Shown here: one piece after another, positions 1 to 9,339 of the stretch
Layout of the letters: every line of letters starts with the position of its first letter
Position numbering within the stretch: the stretch's first letter is position 1
Made by a program: the position numbers and the translations under genes
Notes under the pieces: generated by a model
Told to the model about the DNA's origin: nothing
Database searches by the model: none
Seen by the model: only the letters and a program-made list of their open reading frames with translations
Source: Gracilaria gracilis
Lineage: Eukaryota; Rhodophyta; Florideophyceae; Gracilariales; Gracilariaceae
NCBI GenBank assembly: GCA_030374805.1
Contig: JARGSG010000212.1
Span: 372,001-436,000 of the forward strand
DNA length: 64,000 bases
Reading direction: 5' to 3'

Positions 1-816
1 TACCACTCCATTAGCAATGGCAAGAGAGTATTTATCATACAACGACGGCAATGGCTGGACGATTCGGAAGCCGTGTTGACGGGAGTTCACCTGTACCCAG
101 ACTTGAGACTCTGGAGGCACGCGTGTCGCGGAGGCAACACGAAGCTTCGTAGATTCCCGAGAACTCGGTGGTGCTTCCTGCGCCGCAGGTAGAGACACAT
201 GCTTCTTGGAGGCATGCCTCAAAGGAAGACGAACAATCGGCACGGACGAACCATCTTCCATTTCAACACGCCTGTGGCGGGGCCTAATGGCATCGACGAA
301 GCGGTCGCAAAAGTCACAACCCAAAATGACCGGGGCGGCCAGGGACCGACAAGCGACAAAGTTGAGCTTCACCACGCATGAGCCCAAGCAGATTACCCAC
401 TCGATGTATCCTACCGTTGACAACGGGTTGTTATTCGTGTCAGCGACGTCAGAAATGTCGCCACAGCGAATGTGTGACCGCAAGGCGGGTGGCAATGCTG
501 TCTCGACAATGAAGTTCGGACCTGCGCCTGTATCTAATACAGTGAGATAACGCACCATAAACTGGGGTGCAATGCCAAGGTCGGCATAGACCTTGTAATT
601 GCGCTTGGCCATCACCATAACTCTATCTGGGAACCGGTTATTTCTTACCCGTATCCACGGTCGACGAAGAACACCAAGATGTTCTGAGTTCATGTCTTCG
701 ACGGCCTGTTTCCTCGAGAGGATTCGGACCTGGGGGCGAGGCAAGGACGCCTCGGGCGCCTTCAGCTCAACTCTAAGGGCCCCTCTACAAGAGAGGAGAC
801 TCCCACAATTAGTTTT
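1..816 (-). CDS. Retroviral-type aspartic protease region of A1 (pol start, partial)
   Basis: On the minus strand the frame is open from just after the gag stop to the window edge, about 270 codons, so it is a partial ORF. Near residue 45 after the internal Met at 610-612 there is an L-D-T-G-A-G-P-N-F motif (about 510-540), the catalytic Asp loop of retrotransposon proteases. It is followed by V-I-L-G-C-D-F, like the second conserved block. The frame differs from that of gag and overlaps the gag 3' end, so it would need a translational frameshift or a repaired indel. A3 has the equivalent region in a different relative frame, so the original frame relation is uncertain. This is one of the few uninterrupted pol stretches in the central and left elements. 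Confidence 0.75.
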
Positions 817-2997
817 TCTGCGCAGATTCCGCCTGAGGCGTGTGCTCGGTGTTCTGAACCATTGATGCCTCGACACCAGCGGCAGAAGCGTCCGCAGTAG
901 CGGTTGAACTTCCCTCGAGAGGGGTTCGGGGGTGAGAGGTCACCATGTTCTGGGCAATCGGAGCCGCAATTGTGCGTGGAATATCCATCTTCGCGCGGAT
1001 GTACGATGCCATCGGAACGGAAGCCTTCTCTTCAGGGGAGAGGGCTTCGTAGTTGGCAATGTTTTGCGCCCATTCACGCATGGTTAAAAAGCACTGCGGA
1101 GAAGTATGCCCTCGCGTATAGCAGAGGTGACAGATCAATCCAACAATGGCATTGACGTTCCGAGTATTCGAGAATCGCACCGCTGGGCGGGAAGCTTGCC
1201 AGCCAGGCCGTGAAGCCCGGGTTCCACCGTTCTCATATGACAGTCGAGGCGGTTGAACTCGGTTCGAATCTGCATACAGCAGTGTATCGTCCGGAGCCGT
1301 TTGAAACGAGGCCTCCGTGATTGAGGGAAGCTCCGTTGTCGGGATTGAAAGCACGTCGCTACGGGCAAAGTGCACCTGATCATACTCCATATTGGAGTGT
1401 TCATCAGCCAGCATTGACGCCGACGGGGTTCCCGACGCCAATATCAACGCTTTAGTGGACTTCAACCGGGTACCCGGGACTCGTGCGCGTAGCGCGTCGC
1501 CTTCGGCGCGTGCATACTGCACTAGTTCCAAGTACGTAATCTTACGGTTCTCTTCACGGCGACGGGCCACTAGGGTCCGTATAGCTGGGTCTAGTCCATC
1601 AACGAACATGGTACAACGCTCTTGAGCGGAATAAACATTGCCACATCGGTGGAAGGCCTTATTCAGGCGCACCGAGTAATCGGTTTCCATTTCGCCAGGG
1701 CGTTGTTTGGTGTCTCTCAGAGCGAGGATAGCCGACTGGAAGGCGGTACCAGTGGCATATGACCTCAGTAGATACTGAACTGCTTCAGGTCAGCAAGTAA
1801 CCCCTCCTTCAGAGGCGCGAGATGAACCTCTTACAGAGTTGTACTGGTCTTCCGCAAGTCCGCGTAGAAAATAGGGCAGCGCGACAAACGCCTGTCCTTC
1901 ATTCATCCCAAGGATGTCGGCTTCCGCTACAAAGCTTGATAGGAAATCCAACTCCAAGATGGGATCATCGCCTGTAAACAGTTGATTACGGAGCGACAGC
2001 TGCATCCGTTTGATACAGTCTTTGACCTTTCCCGTCCCACGGGGAGTTCTATCCAATGAGGAGTCCTCCAAACGGTAATACCGGTATGACAACAGCTTCT
2101 TGTAGAGCAGATTGGAAGGCTTCAATTCCTTTAATCCGGAGTGCTTCCTTCCCTTCGAGCGGGCGCGTATCACACCTTGGGTGGCTGATGACCGCTTTGT
2201 GCGTGACGAACGCTCACGAGGGGCTTCTTCTACCGACGAGTCGGACGAATCAGACCCGGTTGACCGGCGTGAAGAAAGAGAAGATCTGACGAATCAGAGT
2301 CGTAGTTCTTCCGCTGTTTGCGTGCTTTGGATCCAATGACCTTCTTGTCACGGTGTGAAACAGCAACCGGCTCAGCCGTGCGATTGGTTCCAACCAGGAC
2401 AGTTTGTTCCACCGTTTCCAAACGTGCGCGGAGGCGAGTAAACTTCTCAGCCACGTCCTCCACGAAATTAGCGGGTCCTCCGAAAGCTTCCAAGAAAGAA
2501 TTGACATCACCACGCAATACGCGGAGATCCTCAGAAAAGTCCTTCAAAGCAGTGTCATCCACCTTCTTTCAAAGTAGCGACAATTCCTTAGCAAGGGTAG
2601 CATGGACAGCCCGCGTGGAGCGGAGCTGCTCTTCCACAGTTAAGTGGGGGGTGTCATTGACAGTAGCCCTCAGAGGTGCTTCAGGGGTGGGAGCTACGGA
2701 TGGTACCTTACCTCCTACGATAGGGGCGGGACCAGCAACGGCACGAGCCGGTCCATAACCTCGATGAGGGTTGATCAACGACGTGGGCGGAAGTCGAGTG
2801 GTTGTCGGCACAGCTTCAGTAGCCGGTATCCCTTCGGTTCGGGACCGTGAACGGGTGGGGATCCGTGACCGAAGTGGCGGATCCGATCTTCCAGTCTGAC
2901 TGCGTGTCTTCGGACGATTTGACAGCGTCATGACCAGAACAACCGTACAACGGGATAGTCGACAGCCAATTGGCTGGGACTCCCAGTGAACTTCCAA
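809..2997 (-). pseudogene. gag of A1 (lightly damaged)
   Basis: This is the gag polyprotein of family A. The N-terminal part is basic and Ser/Thr-rich, followed by a predicted coiled-coil-like stretch (2230-2560), a capsid-like region with F-T-G-D-D-P-I (about 1975-2000), and a C-terminal CCHC zinc knuckle C-H-L-C-x4-H-x4-C (about 1115-1160). The knuckle is the RNA-binding nucleocapsid signature. Damage is limited: an in-frame TGA near 2567, a 1-nt frameshift near 2275, and an in-frame TGA near 1787; otherwise the frame can be followed to the stop at 809. The N-terminus is taken from the Met near 2997, but the true start is unclear because the 221-bp duplication begins there. Confidence 0.8.
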
Positions 2998-3432
2998 ATG
3001 GAGAAAAGGGCAAAAGGACTAACCTCGCCACGAGTGAATTCACGAGTGAATCTTCCGACAAAACTAGTCGTTTCTAGATCGGGAGACCACTTGTGGAGCA
3101 ACGCCTTTGGCGGGAAAAGCGCAGGCTCACGAAGACGTTCGGAATCTTCCCCTCGACAGGGCAGCACAGCGAACGGAGCACTCCGGGAATGACACAGCTA
3201 AGCCGGGTATACTTCCAAATGGAGAAAAGGGCAAAAGGACTAACCTCGCCACGAGTGAATTCACGAGTGAATCTTCCGACAAAACTAGTCGTTTCTAGAT
3301 CGGGAGACCACTTGTGGAGCAACGCCTTTGGCGGGAAAAGCGCAGGCTCACGAAGACGTTCGGAATCTTCCCCTCGACAGGGCAGCACAGCGAACGGAGC
3401 ACTCCGGGAATGACACAGCTAAGCCGGGTATA
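2991..3432. repeat. Perfect 221-bp tandem duplication across PBS and LTR end
   Basis: Bases 2991-3211 and 3212-3432 are identical by eye over all 221 positions. Each unit contains the gag leader, the PBS (ending ACCA at 3089 and 3310) and about 120 bp of the LTR terminus. The absence of mismatches points to a recent event compared with the damage in gag. Confidence 0.95.
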
Positions 3433-4163
3433 AATCCGAGGTCAAACCACCATGACAAGCGTCGGAGCGTGAGGCTGATTAGTAGTCGGTAGAGATCCAC
3501 GTGTTCACACGGTCACGAGATTAGTCCTCGAAAGAGAGTAGCACGGCAACGACAAGGTGTCGGAAACGAGCCACTGCGAACAGGGCAAAAAGGCAAACCC
3601 AAAAAAAGGGGAGAAAGCGAACCACCAGAGTGGGGAAAAGAGAGAGAGAATAAAGCAAACCCAATACAGGGGCGAGTATACGACAATAAGTCGGAACGAG
3701 ACACACAAATAGTGGTTATACTCTGAGCGCCACAAGGGTGGGTAACTATACGTGAACAACGCAATCGTCACTCCACTTGGAGGTGAACAATCCGCGAAGG
3801 CGTGATAGTTAGAGCGAGAAGCCCTTGCTTGGCAAGGGGCAGTTTACTTGGGGGAGCGGTGCTCAACCCTCTAAGTACTGAGCTCGGCGCACCACTGACA
3901 GTGGGTGCGCCGGGCAAAATAATCTATAAAATATCTAAGTAAATACAGCAATGCTGGGTGCACTGCCTCCGGCATATCCGTGCTACACGTGTGCTATTCA
4001 CACCCGCTAAGCGGCGCCTCGAGTGCAATCCACGTGTACATGTGTGGAAATTACCTCAGCGAGGCGACACGATAATAGCGGTGTAGCTCATATATATCTA
4101 CTAACGCATGATGCGGAAATTAACTAAGTACCTCAAATCGCCTCCAAGGAGTGTTGTCCTTCA
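3090..4163 (-). repeat. 5' LTR of A1
   Basis: This is the LTR of copy A1, read on the minus strand from TGAAGG at 4163 to the PBS. It aligns with family-A LTRs at 24,323-25,102 and 35,164-35,940 at both ends: the CTCCAA..TTCA right edge and the TTGTGGAGC-type left edge beside the PBS. The inner end is present twice because of the 221-bp duplication. The body is considerably diverged from the A2/A3 LTRs, so A1 may be a subfamily. Promoter and polyadenylation signals are expected here but I could not place them. Confidence 0.7.
3293..3310 (-). other. Primer-binding site of A1 (second copy; first at 3072-3089)
   Basis: On the minus strand the site reads TGGTCTCCCGATCTAGAA directly after the LTR. 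The plus strand ends in ACCA like a tRNA 3' end. The same site, with one or two changes, follows the LTR in A2, A3 and element B. Confidence 0.6.
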
Positions 4164-4541
4164 ATTAATTGTTGCGACTAACGTGCACTCTTCCTCTTCA
4201 CTGAACTTGATTGGACGTCCACGAGGTGGGAGGTTGAGATGAACATCTTCGGGTCCACCGGGTGCTGATTCCGGTTGATGGTCAAGCCACCAGTGCCATG
4301 CTGCAAAGAGCTTGAACTTTTTGACTCCGTAACGGGCGCTTGCTTCTTTCAGCGATACAAACAGTTCGTTGTAGTAATTCCACACCGACAACTGAAGTGG
4401 GCTTACGTCAAACATCTTGTGCCGATGACGTAATTGGATGACCGCACTAAAGATGTGACGAAACTGTGGAGGTTTGTTGGGGCTGTCGTTTGAAATCTTT
4501 CGTCTCTGCCTGCTTTTATAGGCACTGAGGGTAATCTCCAT
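4161..4541 (-). pseudogene. N-terminal fragment of a pogo/Tigger-like (Tc1/mariner superfamily) transposase
   Basis: The fragment is 126 residues and ends where the A1 LTR begins. It has a psq-like helix-turn-helix pattern (S-L-K-E-A-S-A-R-Y-G-V near residue 65). This is followed by G-R-P-x-x-F-S-x-E-E-E-x-x-L-V near the C-terminus, the linker typical of CENP-B/pogo-type proteins. The DDE catalytic domain is missing, and the rest would lie left of the A1 insertion. The Met at 4541 is a plausible start but is not proven. The known role of the family is binding of terminal repeats and cut-and-paste transposition; this copy cannot work. Confidence 0.55.
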
Positions 4542-5679
4542 CGTCCAATGAGCTGTATGTGCTATAGAAAGCGCGCAAAGTTCAAAATGGTAGGAACTGA
4601 GAGGACTGCGAAGGTCAAAGGGTTTGCCTTGCCAGGGGGGATGGCGCCAAATATGGCGCCAAAGAATTCACTTTACTGTTCGTTGTTCTGTAAATCTGTT
4701 CGCATTTACTGCTGCCTACGTTACGGCAAATCGGCGTCCATGTCTGATAAAGAGTTGTCGCGCTGGAATCGGAAAGCTTAAGCTAATAAGGAGCACCAGC
4801 TGCCGGCAAAAGCTCTGATCTTCTTTCTCTTTAACGCCTCTTTGGAGCTCTCCATGATAGCAAGCTCTTTTTTATTGAAGGTCCCCTCCCGGGCGCGCCT
4901 TAAACCGCAACATGCGTCGGGAGATAAAAGAAATAAGACGCCAGTGGCAGCTTGCGCGCATAAAGTTAATGAAATTAGTGATCGCTGACGTAAAAAGGCC
5001 ATGTCAGTGGACCTGAATTGTGTCAAAACTGTACACCCCCCTCGCTTTCGTTAATCGTTCTCCAGCAAACTGAAATAAATCTAAAAACGTCTAAGCGCCG
5101 CTGTCTGCCAGCAGCCAAGAAGAACGATATAAACAGATTGTTGTTCACGCTCCACCGGCCGATCTTCTTCGCCTACGCTCACGCGCTTCGTCGTAGTCAC
5201 GCTGAAGCGCATCGTCGTACAAGAGGGCTCTTGGACCCGTAGGATTTCTGTGGCTATCCTAACGACGCCGAAAATTATTGTATCCGTGACAGGATTGCCA
5301 GTTTGTCGACTGGTTGTTCCCAAAAAATCAGCAGCTGTTGAAAAGGTACAGAACTTCAAACTCTACAGTTCTTTCTGTCGTTTTTCTTCTTTTACAAAAT
5401 AATGAAAATCAAATTACGGGCCATTAGCTTCCTGGGTTGCAGCATTATCAAGACAGCAGTGATGGTTCCAGTAAAGAAGATAGGGAAAAAGTACGCAGTG
5501 AAGTAACCCAGAATAAAGCACAGTTTAAAATTGAATAGAGGTAGCAAAGTTACATCTTCTTTCATTTTAAAATTGCAAATACGTGCTGAGCATCGTAAGC
5601 GAATGCACAATTCATTGTTTTCATTGGTTAAGCGCGCGGAGGAAGCCCACATTCTACGCGAAGAGCCAAAAAGTAGGTT
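4542..5679. other. No recognisable gene
   Basis: This stretch lies upstream of the pogo-like fragment and holds only short, overlapping reading frames without familiar motifs. A local GGATGGCGCCAAATATGGCGCCAAA motif near 4640 is a short palindrome. The segment 5531-5679 reads in frame into basic residues and may be an upstream part of the following ORF. Confidence 0.4.
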
Positions 5680-6003
5680 ATGGGGTACATTTCTACTAGT
5701 AAGCGCGACGACAAACACGGGTACGAGTGTTATCTATTCGAGCACTATGACGGCGACGGCCTCATGTTTTATGCTAGCGACGTTGACTGCATCGTTTGGC
5801 GGCGTGTCAGGAGGTGGTGCCAGGTTCGGCCCGAGCTCACTTTGGACCATGTCGCTGCGGAAATATATGGGTTATATAACTGCAAGGAGGGCTCTTCCGA
5901 GAACTACACGATCTATGCAATTATGTACTTCGCAAAAGACCAAACTATGCTGGCCGAGGTGGGTGTCCGTCGTATCGCAGCTTTAGGAAAGAGGTTTTTA
6001 TAA
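5680..6003 (+). CDS. Unknown ORF, cut by the fold-back element
   Basis: This 107-residue reading frame is rich in aromatic and charged residues and does not look like retrotransposon protein; I do not recognise it. Two overlapping frames are open here (5531-5986 and this one). This one gives the more protein-like composition after residue 12, and the upstream coding part may be in the other frame. Its stop codon TAA (6001-6003) is the first triplet of the fold-back element, so the natural C-terminus was probably removed by that insertion. It could be a host gene fragment or part of a DNA transposon; there is no signal peptide. Confidence 0.3.
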   Translation: MGYISTSKRDDKHGYECYLFEHYDGDGLMFYASDVDCIVWRRVRRWCQVRPELTLDHVAAEIYGLYNCKEGSSENYTIYAIMYFAKDQTMLAEVGVRRIAALGKRFL

Positions 6004-6397
6004 ATGGCGCATTACGTTTTGCAAAAGGTAGCAAATGGGGTAGAAAACCATTGCTTTTATTAAAGATATACCGTATAGATTTCAGGCTTCACCCCATTTC
6101 ACCGCCATTTATAGCATGATGTAGACAAAAATTTACGCCATTTTTGACACTTTTCATATTTGGCGTACAAATAATGAATAAATTTTCAGCATTCGCACTT
6201 GAGGTCTTAACTGTTATTCAATATTTGTACGCCATTTATGAAAAGTGTCAAAAATGGCGTAAATTTTTGTCTACATCATGCTATAAATGGCGGTGAAATG
6301 GCGTGAAGTATGAGATTTATACGCCATCTCTTCAATAAAAGCAACGGTTTTCTAAGCTATTTGTTACTTTTTGCAAAACGTAGTGCGCCATTTATAA
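6001..6397. mobile_element. Fold-back MITE with about 170-bp inverted arms
   Basis: The left arm (about 6001-6171) is followed by a short unpaired centre and a right arm (about 6226-6397) that is its reverse complement. The inner 90 bp match almost perfectly and the outer 80 bp carry scattered mismatches. The ends read TAAATGGCGCA and, in reverse, the same. The flanks (TTTTTA and TAAAAA) allow a TA target duplication as in Tc1/mariner-type MITEs, but the AT-rich flanks make this ambiguous. It codes for no protein. Transcripts through it would form a long hairpin. Confidence 0.85.
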
Positions 6398-6419
6398 AAA
6401 AAATTTTCGTAGGGCTTCT

Positions 6420-7241
6420 TTGACCGTTGCTGTGCAGAAGTCGATGCAGCTGCCATCACTTCTGTTTTCCCCAAGTACTCCCATCTTCCCCTCTCCTCCA
6501 TGCGATACAACACCTCCACAGAATGGAGTGACTCCTGCCCCACTGGTTTCCACAACCAAAAACTGCTTCTTCAAGCGCACAGCCGTACTCGTCCTTGGCC
6601 CGCACCACACTTCCAGCCTGGGCACCCTAAAGTTCCATCTCCTCGACCACATCGTCGAGGACATTCGTCGTTTCGGAGGCCTCCAATTGAACGATGGCGA
6701 CATTTTCGAACAAGCTCACTTCCTCTTCAAGTCACACCACTACAAAACTTTGAAGCGCCGGTCCATCGCACATGAAGAAACCATTCGCGCCATCCATCAC
6801 TCCAACGCCACCAAGGAATGGAACCCCTTTTCTACCAACCCCTCCATCTCTCTCTCATCTCCTGCCCTTGCTTCTCCCATCCAAACTCGCAAACCCGGTT
6901 TGGTCCGTGATGGAAAATTTATTTCATTCGCTGAACTCATAACCGCCCACAAATTCCTTCACTCTAATCCTCATTTCAATCCCAAATTTCTCCAAGACCT
7001 CTTCCCCACCTACAATCTCTCCATCATCCAGCAGATTGGAAAACACGCCCTCACTTCATTCATCAACCTTTCTTTCGAAGTGCTAGAACTCTCAGAGAAC
7101 TCCCCCACTCTCCGTCGCATCCGAATTACCGTAGTCAACTCCGCTTACGTCGCCGGCGGTTATTTACCATCACTCGACCACTATATTGAAGAGCGGAACG
7201 AGCTCGCGCTCCAAAATCCTCCAGTCCCTCTCATCCAATGA
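6420..7241 (+). pseudogene. DNA-transposase-like protein, C-terminal region (CACTA/Plavaka-like?)
   Basis: The frame is 273 residues. Its most informative stretch (residues 68-115) has K-F-H-L-L-D-H-I-V-E-D-I-R-R-F-G-G, then an acidic residue and E-Q-A-H. This resembles the K-x-H-x-L-x-H-x3-D-I-x-R-F-G ... E-x-F-E block near the C-terminus of CACTA/Plavaka transposases. The N-terminal 60 residues are Ser/Pro-rich and may not be coding. Later parts contain aliphatic-rich segments without a motif I recognise. No catalytic triad is visible, so at best this is the 3' part of a broken transposase gene. A similarly composed frame follows at 7422-7757. Confidence 0.35.
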
Positions 7242-7421
7242 ATATTTACTGCCCTTTCCTTCGGTTCTTCTAAATATCCAAAGTTCTCTCACGTTCTCTT
7301 AGTAGACAATGGCTCTCCCAACTCCATCTCCATCGTTTGTGTATGCAAACTCATATCTCTTCTTCGCTTCACCCTTCCTTCTTCCACACCATCTTTCAAG
7401 GAGCACGCCTTCGTACAGTTC

Positions 7422-7757
7422 ATGGAGCTCATCCCACCAAGCGACGAAGTCGATGCCACCCTCAACTGCGTATGCCTCCGATGGGCAACAGACGACGAAC
7501 ATAACCACACCGCCCATCCAGTTTCCAGTGCCACCCGCTCCACACCCGACAACGTTTCTCCATGGTTTGGACTCATCCCTTTATCTTTTATCCTGGGCTC
7601 GGTTTATGTTCTCCGCAAGAGCCACCCCGGAGCCCCTTCACTGCCCGCCTCCACTGGCGATGCCACAGCTTCTACCTCAACCACTTCTACTGGGACCCCA
7701 CCTCCAGGCCCTACTTCCCACCCTCCGCATAGCACTCATTCCATAGGATTTTCATAA
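7422..7757 (+). pseudogene. Possible continuation of the transposase-like gene
   Basis: These 111 residues include a C-x-C-L-R-W-A-T-D-D-E-H-N-H-T stretch and a hydrophobic W-F-G-L-I-P-L segment, then a low-complexity Ser/Thr/Pro tail. It lies 180 bp after the preceding frame in a Pro-rich, pyrimidine-rich context, in another phase, so an intron or frameshift would have to separate them. I do not recognise a domain. A second frame (7309-7746) overlaps but is low complexity and looks like a shadow. Confidence 0.25.
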
Positions 7758-8555
7758 ACCAATCACTACCACCCTCTTCCACAGGAAAGATTGGAGATAG
7801 GTATGGGATGATGAAGATATATCACCTCATCATCCCACAGCTATCTCCACTCCTACCACTCTTATTCACCCTACCCTCTCCCCTCTCCTTCTTCTGCCCT
7901 ATCCCTACCTTCTCCCCGGTGCTCAACAAAACGACTGAAACTAGGCTCCTCAGGTCGGCACGCTGCTATGTAGCAATCAAGAACCGCTCCAAGTCTCCGC
8001 GTTAAATTCGCTATAAAGTATTCCTACCTCAGCCCTAGATATCTCTTCTTTCTCGATGAGATCCACAGCTCAACCTTCGCAGTTCTCTCCAAGTTCCCAG
8101 ACACTCATCTCGGATTCTCCTCTAAAAACCCATCGCTCTCAAACTCTTCGCACTTGCACGAGATACTGTGGTTCCGATTCTGTCAGATTAAGTATCAAAG
8201 ACGAACTCTATCAACCTAATACTAAATAAATAACCTTTAACGCCACGGGTTTTTGCATCTCTGGCCTTTGGACCAAGCAGAAAGCCGAAATTATCCACCA
8301 TAATGGTGAGATGTGAACAATCTGCAACATGAGTAGCTCAGGTTATGGCTCATGTTCATGTTTCACCTCTTCTTTTTCCACTAAAACCCATAGAACTCGA
8401 ATTCTATCGATACTTCGAGGTTTCGCCACGTACTACTGCTGTCAATAACATAATAAAGTGCATATGTTTACGTTCGGAACTAATGATGAAGAGGATCAGA
8501 CGCTACAATTTCCATCTCGTTCGTGTATGAGCCGCTCCAAACACACAGAGGCAAG
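7758..8555. other. No recognisable gene; left flank of the copia element
   Basis: This is a pyrimidine-rich plus strand with short frames only. The 5' LTR and PBS of the copia element should be near the right side of this stretch, but I could not find matching termini on the far side (about 37.8-38.3 kb). Confidence 0.35.
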
Positions 8556-8559
8556 GCTA

Positions 8560-9120
8560 AAATACGAAGCACGATGTGACACTGCACTCACGTGCATATT
8601 GTTGTAAGTCCATGAATCGTGCGTAACGCCGGTTGTGAAGATCCGGAAGCCATCTAAAGGTTGGAGTACTCTCAAAGCAAACTTTTAAATTGTATCGCAG
8701 GCAAATTTTGCTGCCCTTCTGGAACGATATCAGGACATTCAAATGGACGCATCTGAGAGTCTTATGGACTACATGAACCGTCTGGCTGTTATATAAATTA
8801 AACGTGGTGGCAGAAGACGCATTGCATCCGATGCAGAGAAAGTGAGGGCCATCCTTACAGAATTGAAGAAGGAGTTTGAAGTCGCGGCTGAGGCTATCAA
8901 CCAGACCGGGGCTAGTTTGAAAGACACTGTGCCTCTGGTAATCGCAAGAGAAGGACAGGTGTCGAAGCCAAAGAGAAGAGCTGATGGCCCTGGGTTTCAG
9001 GCATAGGCTCTTTACGTGAACACGAAACGCTGTTCGCTCGAAACACAAATGTTTTTCCAGTAAGAATAAAGGGCATTTCAAGAAGAACTGTTGGAAACCC
9101 CCCGAAAGTAGGAACTAGAA
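8560..9120 (+). pseudogene. Ty1/copia gag (decayed)
   Basis: Frames with stops read like copia gag. There is an A-L-L-E-R-Y-Q-D-I-Q-M-D-A-S-E-S-L-M-D-Y-M-N-R-L stretch (about 8710-8785), matching the UBN2-type gag pattern around its conserved leucines. It is followed by a segment about E-F-E-V-A-A-E-A-I-N-Q-T. A nucleocapsid knuckle remains near 9045-9095 as C-F-S-S-K-N-K-G-H-F-K-K-N-C-W. The second zinc cysteine is replaced by serine and at least two stops are present, so it is not functional. It belongs to the copia element continued at 9340-11,421 and 36,005-37,830. Confidence 0.65.
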
Positions 9121-9339
9121 AAGAAAGGATATGGGTCGTCACGCTCATGCAGGCCCACGTGAAAGATAGAGGCGACTCTGATGAAGTCGCTGGTTTACTC
9201 GTGGCATATTTTGAAGATTATGAAGACCACCCCATTGAGACTATAAATCTCACATGTGAAACGTACAATCTCTCAGATGCGTAAAATTGAGACAGACAGC
9301 AATGGTAGCCGATCACATACTGAGAAGAGAACAGTAACA

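Larger units (their letters stand above)
1..4163 (-). mobile_element. Ty3/gypsy chromovirus family A, copy A1 (5' part)
   Basis: This is the 5' portion of a minus-strand LTR retrotransposon. From right to left it has LTR, PBS, gag and protease; the rest of pol lies beyond the left edge. Assignment rests on a CCHC zinc knuckle, a protease D-T-G-A-G motif and a gag closely related to copy A3, which continues into RT, integrase and chromodomain. The right LTR edge (TTCA at 4160-4163) matches the ends of two other family-A LTRs in the window (25,102 and 35,940). It abuts a transposase fragment, so A1 inserted into that older transposon. The target duplication cannot be checked because the left end is outside. 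Confidence 0.85.

Noticed and set aside
2816-3413. Several 60-105 residue frames on both strands with repeated N-termini
   Set aside because: They are produced by the 221-bp duplication of LTR/leader sequence and carry no protein motif.
3505-3771. Hydrophobic minus-strand frames inside the A1 LTR resembling membrane proteins
   Set aside because: They arise from a purine-rich LTR strand; three frames are open at once, which indicates base bias and not coding.
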